This document shows, in pieces, positions 1 through 7,928 of a stretch of 41,472 nucleotides of DNA (within the stretch, counting starts at the first letter, position 1; each line of letters starts with the position of its first letter). This stretch comes from Dysgonamonadaceae bacterium (GTDB lineage: Bacteria > Bacteroidota > Bacteroidia > Bacteroidales > Azobacteroidaceae), in NCBI GenBank assembly GCA_031257875.1, contig JAIRNV010000161.1:1-41472 (forward strand), read 5' to 3'. The translations under genes and the position numbers were made by a program. The notes below the pieces were generated by a model. That model worked only from the letters and a program-made list of their open reading frames with translations, was not told the DNA's origin and searched no databases.

Positions 1-567
1 GGCCAATGGATCGACACGAAGTTTTGGCCGGCGCTCAAAGAGTTCACCGCAGCCTTTAACAGCTGGAAAAACCCGGCCGAGCGCACGCCGGTGAAAACCG
101 CCCGGCTCGAGGCGGCCGAGATAGTGTTCCGGGAGATGTTCCGGCTGCTCTATACCGGCTTTTTGAGGAGCAGTCCGTTAGTGGCCGACGAGGATTTGGT
201 GTCCATGGGCCTGCCCACCCGGCACAGCGGCGGCGGCGGTCACGTACCCCCGCCCACGAGCTACGTGGAGGCGACCGTCACCCCGGTAGGGCCGGGGGTG
301 CTCGACGTCCATTTTCGCGACAAGGGCAGCGACCACAAGGCCAAACCGGCCGGCGTGCACGGCGCGGATATGATATGGGCGATCCTCGACACGCCGCCCA
401 CGAACTGGGAGCAGCTCGTGCATTCGTCGTTCGACACGCACACGCCGTTGCGCATGAGTTTCGAGAACGACCAGCGCGGCCAGACCATTTATTTCGCTCT
501 CCGCTGGGAGAACACCACCGGCGCCAAAGGCCCCTGGAGCGAAATACAAAGCGCGATAATTCCATAG
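1..567 (+). CDS. Conserved hypothetical protein, 5'-truncated by window edge (C-terminal ...WENTTGAKGPWSEIQSAIIP)
   Basis: Frame 1 is open from base 1 (GQWIDTKFWPALKEF...) through the listed ORF 91-567 to TAG at 565-567, so the ATG/GTG-bounded ORF is only the visible 3' part. Confidence 0.75.
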   Translation, partial: GQWIDTKFWPALKEFTAAFNSWKNPAERTPVKTARLEAAEIVFREMFRLLYTGFLRSSPLVADEDLVSMGLPTRHSGGGGHVPPPTSYVEATVTPVGPGVLDVHFRDKGSDHKAKPAGVHGADMIWAILDTPPTNWEQLVHSSFDTHTPLRMSFENDQRGQTIYFALRWENTTGAKGPWSEIQSAIIP

Positions 568-584
568 CCCCACCCCAGCCCCGG

Positions 585-720
585 CCTCACCCCCCTGCCC
601 CTCTCCTGAAGGAGAGGGGAGAAAGGCAAGGGGAGGGAGCACGTCATTGCGAGGGCGAAGCCCGAAGCAATCTATTCCCTCCCCTTTGGGGAGGGCTGGG
701 GTGGGGCCGATTTTAGATAA
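585..720. repeat. Dispersed GC-rich repeats (CCCTCCCCTTTGGGGAGGGCTGGGGTGGGG type and CATTGCGAGGGCGAAGCCCGAAGCAATC type)
   Basis: Palindromic CCCCTCTCCTGAAGGAGAGGGG, the motif GTCATTGCGAGGGCGAAGCCCGAAGCAATC and CTCCCCTTTGGGGAGGGCTGGGGTGGGG. Related copies occur at 1499-1665, 1765-1796 and 40308-40400. Confidence 0.8.
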
Positions 721-962
721 AGGGCTGCTGGCAATTAGTTCTTCTTCTTTACGTTTTTCTGTTCTTTCCATCTATCGCGAGCCGGCGGCCCTTTTTTTAG
801 TGATTAATGGTTAGTGATTAGTGATTAATGATTTAAAGACAGACTTTTAGATAATAGACAAATTTATAATTCGTATCAATTCGTAAAAATTCGTGTAATT
901 ATTAAAAATTATGAAAACAAAATTCTTTAGTACTCAGCGCGTCCTCGTCGTCGGCCGGCGCC

Positions 963-1265
963 GTGATAGACTGGCACGGCGCCGACTCCGGCGACGAGCA
1001 GGCGCTGTTGAGTGGCACTACCACCTACGCGCCATTCCCTGTTCGGACAAGGTTTTACCTTGTCCGGGATATCGCGGCAGGCTTAGCCTGCCTGAATACA
1101 TCGAACGAAGGGGAGGCCGATTTTAATTGTTCGTTGTTAATTGTTAATTGTTCATTGATAAAGGGCTTCCGGCAATTAGTTCTTCTTCTTTTTTTACGTT
1201 TTGTTTTTCCGTTCTTTCTTATTTATCGCGAGCCGGCGGCCCTTTTTTTAGTGATTAATGGTTAG
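963..1265 (+). pseudogene. Degenerate ORF remnant with a start region resembling the 1735-4410 gene
   Basis: Upstream ATTCGTA repeats and ATGAAAACAAAATTCTTTA at 911 mirror 1683-1755. A protein-like segment (SASSSSAGAVIDWHGADSGDEQALLSGTTTYAPFP) lies in another frame and runs into two palindromes at 1044-1066 and 1076-1092. Confidence 0.35.
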
Positions 1266-1498
1266 TGATTAGTGATTTAAAGACAGACTTTTAGATAATA
1301 GATTTTTAGATAATAGACAAATGCAAGTTAAGCGTAAAGGGTAAGGCGTAAAGCGAGAAAGACAACATTGTTCATTATTCATTGTTAATTGTTCATTGAG
1401 AGAGGCGTTCACATTCCGTCAGGAATGTGTCGCTCGGTAGAAACGATGCCACACACACGTAAACGCATCCCATGGGGATGCGACCTTTCGGCGTCCTC

Positions 1499-1665
1499 AC
1501 CCCCCGACCCCCTCTCCCAAGGGCGAGGGGGAGCGAGGAAGCGTTCCCCACTCCTTCCGGAGAGGGGTTAGGGGTGAGGACGATGTTCCCCTCTCCTTCA
1601 GGAGAGGGGTTAGGGGTGAGGACGATGCTCCCTCCCCTTTGGGGAGGGCTGGGGGTGAGGACAAA
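1499..1665. repeat. Tandem copies of the GC-rich palindromic repeat
   Basis: Four successive variants of CCCCTCTCC..GGAGAGGGGTTAGGGGTGAGGACGATG. Confidence 0.75.
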
Positions 1666-1734
1666 ATCAATGATTAGTGATTAATTCGTATCAATTCGTA
1701 ATAATTCGTATAAATTCGTACCAATTCGTATAAT

Positions 1735-4410
1735 ATGAAAACTCAATTCTTTAAAAAAAACAAACTCCCTCCCCTTGGGGGAGGGCTGGGGTGGGGCTTG
1801 CTACTCTTTTTGTGTCCTGTGGCATTATCGGCGCAGAACGGCGTAACCGTGACGAACCTTGTGCTGGACGCCGGGACGGTGACCTTCGACGTGAGCTGGA
1901 ATAAGAACACCATGCCTGTGGAGGTGTGGAGCGACTCGGTGTGGGTGTTTGTGGATTACAACAACAATGGCAAGATGGAGCGACTGCCGCTGTTGCCGGG
2001 CGCCACGTTAACCGCCACCTCGGCGCCGGGAAGCGCTGCCGTAATTCAATATTCCGGCAACAATAAAGGCGTGTGGGTGGTTGGCAATGCCCGCACCGCA
2101 GGTACGTTCAGCGCCACCGTAAGGGCGGGTTTCAAACCCGCCCTTACAGGTGGCGCGTGCGTCTATGCCTCGAACTACCCGCCGGTGGCGGAATATACTT
2201 CTCCCACGCAACTTGTGTTCACCGGAACGCCGCCGTATGATATTGTACTTAAACATACCGGGGGCGGTACTGTTGTGACCCAGTCGGGCAGCAATTTTTA
2301 TGTGCCGGCGAGTTACACGGTGGAGTCATTTACCGATAAGACCGGCGCGCCGGGTACTTTCACTTGTATACTACCCACCATCAGCGCCCATCCCACGGTG
2401 TCCACTTCTATCTGTTCGGGTGGTACGGTGAGTTTAAGTGTAACGGCGAGCAGCGCCGCCACCTATCAGTGGAAGAAGAACGGCAACAATATAACAAACG
2501 AAGGCACCGGCTACACGTCGGCCAATTACACGACTGCGGCCTTGGGCGCCAATGCGACTTATTCGGTGGTGGTGAGCAATGGGCTCAGCGCCTGTTCGGC
2601 CACCTCGAGCGATGCGTTGGTGACGGTACATGCCATCCCCACCATCAACACCCATCCCGCGTCCACTTCTGCATGTTCTGCTACTACGGTGCAGTTAGGT
2701 GTGACGGCGAGCAGCGCCGCCACTTACCAATGGAAGAAGAACGGCGTCGACGTATCGGACGGCACTGGCGGCACGTCGGCCACTTACACGACTGCGGCCT
2801 TGGGCGCCAATGCGACTTATTCGGTGGTGGTGAGCAATGGGCTCAGCGCCTGTTCGGTCACGTCGAGTAGTGCGTTGGTGACGGTGTATGCCATCCCCAC
2901 CATCAACACCCAGCCTGTGTCCACTTCTGCATGTTCTGCTACTACGGTGCAGTTAGGAGTGACGGCTACTAATGCCACGGCTTACCAGTGGAAGAAGAAC
3001 GGCGTCGATATAACAAGCGGAGGCTCCGACTACACATCGGCCAATTACACCACGGCGGCCTTGGGCGCCAATGCGACTTATTCGGTGGTGGTGAGCAATG
3101 GGCTCAGCGCCTGTTCGGCTACCTCGAGCGATGCGCTGGTGACGGTGTATGCCAAGCCCAACATCAACACCCATCCCACGGCGTCCACTTCTGCATGTTC
3201 TGCTACTACGGTGCAGTTAGAAGTGACGGCTACTAATGCCAACCTCTATCAGTGGAGGAAGGACGGCGTCGACGTGACGGACGGCACCGGCGGCACGTCG
3301 GCCACTTACACGACTGCGGCCTTGAACGCCAATGCGACTTATTCGGTGGTGGTGAGCAATGGGCTCAGCGCCTGTTCGGCCACGTCGAATAATGCGTTGG
3401 TGACGGTGTATGCCAAGCCCGCCATCAGCGCCCATCCTGCGGCCACTTCTACGTGTTCCGGCAATACGGTGCAGTTAAGTGTGACGGCTACTAATGCCAC
3501 GGCCTATCAGTGGAAGAAGAACGGCAACAACGTGACGGACGGCTCCGGCGGCACGACCGCCAATTACACGACTGCCGCCTTGAGCGCCAATGCGACTTAC
3601 ACGGTGGTGGTGAGCAACACCCTTAGCGCCTGCTCAACGACGTCCAATAGTGCGGTGGTTTCGGTAGCGACGTGTTGCCATGCTTCTGGCGCTACCGTGA
3701 CGTTTGCTGCGTTTAACCCTTGTAGCAGTGCTGCCACTGGTGATTATTGGTACCTGACCGATACCCGGGAGTCAGGAAATAAGCAAACGTATAAAGTAAA
3801 GAAGCTGGCCGACGGTCATATTTGGATGGTGCAGGAGTTGAAGTTTGGGGACAGGTGCGATAAAACCACATTTTCGGGGTCTTCTTCCGACCAGACCGGG
3901 AAAATCACGAGCCTTACTGATACGTATTATGGGGATTGCCGCAATACGACGCAATCCGGCGCCGGGTATTTATATGATTGGGCTGGGGCGATACAGAAAT
4001 CCGGAGCCTATTATGGTAGTAGCAGTAATGTGGGTTGTTCCGGCGTTGCTGCTGGAGTGGATGGTACTAACCCTGGCGCTTGCCGAGGTATTTGTCCCGT
4101 AGGTTGGCACCTGCCCACCGGCGCCTCCGCCGGCGAGTTTCAGGCATTGCATAGTGCTATTGGAGGGTGTTCTACGAGCAATGGTGATTGTTGGGATTCG
4201 TCCTCGGCATGGGAGGGCGTGTTAGGAGGCTACTGTACCAGTAGTGGCGGGCTCTACAGTCTGGGTAGCAACGCCAACTATTGGAGTAGTACGTACGACA
4301 GTAGCACTCACGCGTACCGCCTGTACTTCCACAGTAGCAACGTGGACCCCGGTACGATCAACGGCTACAAGTTCGACGGCCGTTCAGTGCGTTGCGTCAG
4401 GAATTATTAA
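1735..4410 (+). CDS. Secreted modular protein: signal peptide, five Ig-like repeats, C-terminal FISUMP (Fibrobacter major paralogous)/C-type-lectin-like domain
   Basis: 891 aa. Hydrophobic leader MKTQFFKKNKLPPLGGGLGWGLLLFLCPVALSAQ. Repeated ..YQWKKNG..TYSVVVSNGLSACS.. units. Terminal WMVQELKFG..GYLYDWAGA..GICPVGWHLPT..NYWSSTYDSS..GRSVRCVRNY. Confidence 0.88.
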   Translation: MKTQFFKKNKLPPLGGGLGWGLLLFLCPVALSAQNGVTVTNLVLDAGTVTFDVSWNKNTMPVEVWSDSVWVFVDYNNNGKMERLPLLPGATLTATSAPGSAAVIQYSGNNKGVWVVGNARTAGTFSATVRAGFKPALTGGACVYASNYPPVAEYTSPTQLVFTGTPPYDIVLKHTGGGTVVTQSGSNFYVPASYTVESFTDKTGAPGTFTCILPTISAHPTVSTSICSGGTVSLSVTASSAATYQWKKNGNNITNEGTGYTSANYTTAALGANATYSVVVSNGLSACSATSSDALVTVHAIPTINTHPASTSACSATTVQLGVTASSAATYQWKKNGVDVSDGTGGTSATYTTAALGANATYSVVVSNGLSACSVTSSSALVTVYAIPTINTQPVSTSACSATTVQLGVTATNATAYQWKKNGVDITSGGSDYTSANYTTAALGANATYSVVVSNGLSACSATSSDALVTVYAKPNINTHPTASTSACSATTVQLEVTATNANLYQWRKDGVDVTDGTGGTSATYTTAALNANATYSVVVSNGLSACSATSNNALVTVYAKPAISAHPAATSTCSGNTVQLSVTATNATAYQWKKNGNNVTDGSGGTTANYTTAALSANATYTVVVSNTLSACSTTSNSAVVSVATCCHASGATVTFAAFNPCSSAATGDYWYLTDTRESGNKQTYKVKKLADGHIWMVQELKFGDRCDKTTFSGSSSDQTGKITSLTDTYYGDCRNTTQSGAGYLYDWAGAIQKSGAYYGSSSNVGCSGVAAGVDGTNPGACRGICPVGWHLPTGASAGEFQALHSAIGGCSTSNGDCWDSSSAWEGVLGGYCTSSGGLYSLGSNANYWSSTYDSSTHAYRLYFHSSNVDPGTINGYKFDGRSVRCVRNY
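2374..3672 (+). repeat. Five tandem Ig-like domain-coding repeats of about 258-264 bp
   Basis: Units begin at 2374, 2638, 2896, 3157 and 3418. Stretches such as AATGCGACTTATTCGGTGGTGGTGAGCAATGGGCTCAGCGCCTGTTCGG are near-identical between units. Confidence 0.88.
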
Positions 4411-4482
4411 TGGTTAATGGTTAATGGTTAATGGTTAGTGATTAATGATTAATGATTAATGATTAATGACTGGTTTTCAGGT

Positions 4483-4545
4483 AATAACCGGAAAAATAGA
4501 TTTAATTGCGGGAAAATTAGTTTCAATTGCAGGAAAATAGAATTA
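4483..4545. repeat. 21-bp-period tandem repeat (3 units)
   Basis: aataaccggaaaaatagattt / aattgcgggaaaattagtttc / aattgcaggaaaatagaatta. Confidence 0.7.
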
Positions 4546-4587
4546 ATGATTCTCTGTTAAAATGGTTGTAGAATTAATCACTAATCA

Positions 4588-5265
4588 TTAACCCAGGTCT
4601 GGCCGCAACCGCTTAGTCCGCTCAATAGCCTGCTGCAATTCCCAGTCCCGGATATTTGCTTCATGCCCCGAAAGGAGTACGTCGGGTACTTTCCATCCCC
4701 TGTAATCCGCAGGACGGGTGTAAACCGGAGGCGCCAAAAGACTGTCCTGAAACGAATCGGATAAGGCAGACTGCCCGTCGCCGACAGCGCCCGGAATGAC
4801 GCGGACAATAGCGTCGGCCATCACGGCGGCGGCCAATTCTCCGCCGGTCAGCACATAATCGCCGATGGAAATTTCGCGGGTAATCAGATGTTCACGGATG
4901 CGGTAATCAATTCCCTTGTAGTGGCCGCACAGAATAATAAGGTTTTCGCACATGGACAGTTGGTTGGCAATCGACTGGTTAAAAGTCTCCCCGTCGGGCG
5001 AGGTGTAGATCACTTCATCATATTTCCGCTGCCGTTTCAGGAAGGAAACAGCCCGGTCAACCGGCTCGCATTGCAAAACCATCCCGGCCTGTCCGCCAAA
5101 CGGATAATCGTCCACTCGCCGGTGCCGCTTATCCGGAGACCAGTCCCTGAGATTGTGTACGTGTATTTCGGCCAGCCCTTTTTCCTGCGCCCTTTTCAGA
5201 ATAGAACAGTTTAGCGGTTTTTCCAGCATTTCGGGCAGAACCGTTATAATATCAAGTCGGAACAT
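4588..5265 (-). CDS. trmD: tRNA (guanine-N1)-methyltransferase TrmD
   Basis: [13 protein letters not shown]..., [45 protein letters not shown], typical TrmD motifs. Confidence 0.96.
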   Translation of the reverse strand: MFRLDIITVLPEMLEKPLNCSILKRAQEKGLAEIHVHNLRDWSPDKRHRRVDDYPFGGQAGMVLQCEPVDRAVSFLKRQRKYDEVIYTSPDGETFNQSIANQLSMCENLIILCGHYKGIDYRIREHLITREISIGDYVLTGGELAAAVMADAIVRVIPGAVGDGQSALSDSFQDSLLAPPVYTRPADYRGWKVPDVLLSGHEANIRDWELQQAIERTKRLRPDLG

Positions 5266-5294
5266 AACTGTTTCTTAAATTCGTTTATTTGTCT

Positions 5295-5302
5295 TACCTT
5301 TG
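5295..5302 (+). promoter_or_regulatory. Bacteroidetes -7 box (TACCTTTG) upstream of dsbD-like gene
   Basis: TACCTTTG lies 18 nt before ATG 5320 and matches the TAnnTTTG consensus. Confidence 0.5.
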
Positions 5303-5319
5303 CCGCAAAACTACGCTTT

Positions 5320-7284
5320 ATGATTAAATATATCAACTTTATTTCCTTATTTTTATTCTATTGTTATCATTCAAACGCTCAAATTCAGGAACCTGTCAAA
5401 TGGCGCTGCCATATTAACGAATCGGGCGCCGTAATATTTCAGGCAACTGTTGAAAAAGGCTGGCATTTATACGATATGGATTTGCCGGAAGGCGGCCCGA
5501 TTTCCACTTCTTTTGAATTTGAACAAATAAGCGGCGCCGAACTGTCGGGCAAAGTTTATACGGATTCCAAAGTCCACAGCCAATATGAAGAAATGTTCGG
5601 AATGACTGTCCGCTGGTTTGCCGAAAATCCTGTATTCGTCCAGAAACTGAAAATTACGGACAAAGCCAAATTTCAAATCACCGGAAGAATTGATTATATG
5701 TCCTGCAATGACGAAAACTGCATTCCGGGCGAAGAAGAATTTCAATTCACTGCCAAAGATTTATCTGCCGGATTAGTTGATGATACGGCACACGTTGCAC
5801 CAGTTCTTAATGATATTAAAGACTTTGAAGACCTTAAAGTCTTTAAGGATGACGCCGATTACTGGAAACCGGTAATTGACAAACTGCAAAACTTCGGACA
5901 GGATTCTTCTACAGCCGGTAAATCGTGGCTACTCATCTTTATTCTGGGTTTTGGCGGCGGATTACTGGCTTTGCTCACGCCTTGCGTCTGGCCGGTTATC
6001 CCGATGACCGTCAGTTTTTTCCTGAAAAGGTCGAAATCCAACCGCAAAAAAGCAGTTGCGGACGCCATGACTTACGGACTGGCTATTATTGTAATTTATT
6101 TGCTGTTAGGGCTTTTAATTACGGCTATTTTCGGAGCCGGCGCCCTGAATGACTTATCGACAAACGCTGTTTTCAACCTGCTGTTCTTTGCTTTGCTGGT
6201 CATTTTTGCCGCCTCTTTCTTCGGCGCTTTCGAGCTGGTATTGCCTTCATCGTGGAGCAACAGGATGGACAGCAAAGCGGAATCAACCACGGGATTAATC
6301 AGTATTTTCTTCATGGCTTTTACCCTGGCGCTGGTATCTTTTTCCTGCACAGGCCCTATCATCGGAACGCTGCTGGTTGAAGCCGCCGGGTCGGGAAATA
6401 TCGCCGGGCCGGCCGTCGGGATGTTTGGTTTTGCTTTGGCATTGGCGCTTCCGTTTGCCCTGTTTGCCCTGTTCCCCTCGTGGTTGCAGAACCTTCCCAA
6501 ATCGGGCGGATGGTTAAACTCCGTCAAAGTCGTGCTGGGATTCCTGGAACTGGCACTGGCGCTAAAATTCCTGTCGGTAGCGGATTTGGCGTATGGGTGG
6601 CGGATATTGGACAGGGAAGTTTTTCTGGTTTTGTGGATTGTTATCTTCGCACTTTTGGGGTTTTATTTGTTGGGAAAAATCAAATTGCCGCACGACAGCG
6701 ATTTGAAACACCTGTCTGTTCCCCGTTTATTCCTGGCGATTATTTCTTTGGCATTCGCCGTTTACATGATTCCAGGCCTGTGGGGAGCGCCTTTGAAAGC
6801 CGTCAGCGCATTTTCTCCTCCTTTATATACACAGGATTTCAATTTGTATGAAGGCGAAGTACGTGCGAAATTCTTTGATTATGAAGAAGGAATGGAGTAT
6901 GCCCGTAAAAACCGCAAGCCGGTAATGATTGACTTTACGGGCTATGGATGTGTGAATTGCCGGGAAATGGAAGCCGCCGTCTGGTCGGATCCGCGCGTCA
7001 AAAGAATTATCGACAACAATTACGTGTTGATTTCCCTGTATGTGGACGATAAAACCGCATTAGACCGGATGATAGAAATAACGGAAAACGGAAAAACGCG
7101 GAAACTGCGAACCGCAGGCGACAAATGGAGTTATCTGCAAAGGCATAAATTCGGAAAGAACGCTCAACCGTTCTATGTCCTGCTGGATAATGACGGTATG
7201 CCGCTTGCTCCTTCATACGCTTACGACAAAAATATAGAAAAATATATCCTGTTCCTGCAAAAAGGGCTGATGAATAATGGTTAA
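5320..7284 (+). CDS. dsbD: Protein-disulfide reductase DsbD family (DsbD N-terminal-like, CcdA-like membrane domain, C-terminal thioredoxin-like)
   Basis: LLALLTPCVWPVIPMTVSFFL membrane domain; SFSCTGPIIG; C-terminal FTGYGCVNCREMEAAVW. Confidence 0.92.
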   Translation: MIKYINFISLFLFYCYHSNAQIQEPVKWRCHINESGAVIFQATVEKGWHLYDMDLPEGGPISTSFEFEQISGAELSGKVYTDSKVHSQYEEMFGMTVRWFAENPVFVQKLKITDKAKFQITGRIDYMSCNDENCIPGEEEFQFTAKDLSAGLVDDTAHVAPVLNDIKDFEDLKVFKDDADYWKPVIDKLQNFGQDSSTAGKSWLLIFILGFGGGLLALLTPCVWPVIPMTVSFFLKRSKSNRKKAVADAMTYGLAIIVIYLLLGLLITAIFGAGALNDLSTNAVFNLLFFALLVIFAASFFGAFELVLPSSWSNRMDSKAESTTGLISIFFMAFTLALVSFSCTGPIIGTLLVEAAGSGNIAGPAVGMFGFALALALPFALFALFPSWLQNLPKSGGWLNSVKVVLGFLELALALKFLSVADLAYGWRILDREVFLVLWIVIFALLGFYLLGKIKLPHDSDLKHLSVPRLFLAIISLAFAVYMIPGLWGAPLKAVSAFSPPLYTQDFNLYEGEVRAKFFDYEEGMEYARKNRKPVMIDFTGYGCVNCREMEAAVWSDPRVKRIIDNNYVLISLYVDDKTALDRMIEITENGKTRKLRTAGDKWSYLQRHKFGKNAQPFYVLLDNDGMPLAPSYAYDKNIEKYILFLQKGLMNNG

Positions 7285-7323
7285 CTTGAATCTGCGACGT
7301 CACCGCTTTTTGTCAGGCACAAT

Positions 7324-7464
7324 TATACCATACCCGGTCATAAACCATGCAAAACAGATTATGCTTTATTTGTTTTTTTTTGCCACGAATACACTAATTA
7401 TTACTAATATTTTAATTCGTGTATTCGTGGCAAAAATATTCATTTTACGACCGGCCACAGTATA
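7324..7464. mobile_element. MITE-like element, copy 1
   Basis: Imperfect terminal inverted repeats (TATACCATACCCGGTCATAAAC ... reverse complement TATACTGTGGCCGGTCGTAAAATG) and an internal hairpin TGCCACGAATACACTAATT...AATTCGTGTATTCGTGGCA at 7381-7432. Confidence 0.55.
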
Positions 7465-7489
7465 ATTAACAGCTCTCTCCGGTCTTAAA

Positions 7490-7573
7490 AGAACGTTCTT
7501 TTTCCGGTTGGGAACGTTCTTTTTTCAATTGGGGACGTTCTCAATTCAATTGGGAATGTTCTCTTTTCGCCGG
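7490..7573. repeat. Four 21-bp tandem units with GAACGTTC palindromic cores
   Basis: AGAACGTTCTTTTTCCGGTTG / GGAACGTTCTTTTTTCAATTG / GGGACGTTCTCAATTCAATTG / GGAATGTTCTCTTTTCGCCGG. Confidence 0.8.
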
Positions 7574-7590
7574 CTTTAATCCGTATTATT

Positions 7591-7738
7591 TATACTGTAC
7601 CCGGTCGGAAACTGTGCAAAACAGGTTATGCCCCATTCGGTTTTTTTGCCATGAATGCACGAATTGGATACTGATATATTCGTGAAAAACAAGTGCATTC
7701 GTGGCAAAAATATTCAATTTACGACCGACCGCAGTATA
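7591..7738. mobile_element. MITE-like element, copy 2
   Basis: TIRs TATACTGTACCCGGTCGGAAACTG / TATACTGCGGTCGGTCGTAAATTG (reverse complement of right end); internal hairpin 7647-7706; clearly similar to copy 1. Confidence 0.55.
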
Positions 7739-7857
7739 GTAGCGTGTATGACAGTCTTGGTAGATTAAGAGGAACCCGGAGTGCTAATTCTTTGCAATCT
7801 GAAGAAATTGGTATAGTTGTCAACAAACTCAAGGGTTATAAATTTATTAAGAGATAA
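7738..7857 (+). pseudogene. 3' fragment of the duplicated secreted-protein family (first copy)
   Basis: SSVYDSLGRLRGTRSANSLQSEEIGIVVNKLKGYKFIKR* nearly matches the C-termini of the two following ORFs; homology starts at the MITE-like border. Confidence 0.8.
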
Positions 7858-7928
7858 CTGGTAGTTCATGAATCATTCTCATGCTACCTCATCAAAACTC
7901 CTAAGATGTTAAATTAATTTCAATTATT

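Noticed and set aside
178-771. 197-aa minus-strand ORF
   Set aside because: Antisense to the real frame and to GC-rich repeats; no recognisable protein features.
1389-1684. ORFs 1389-1571 and 1472-1684
   Set aside because: Made entirely of palindromic repeat DNA (PSPSGEGLGVRT repeats); not credible genes.
2364-2870. 168-aa plus-strand ORF and similar ORFs within 2000-3435
   Set aside because: Out-of-frame shadows of the Ig-like repeat DNA; Arg/His-rich composition typical of frame shadows.
7490-7573. Short CRISPR-like array
   Set aside because: 21-bp period with related linkers and no spacer-length unique sequence; better described as a tandem repeat.
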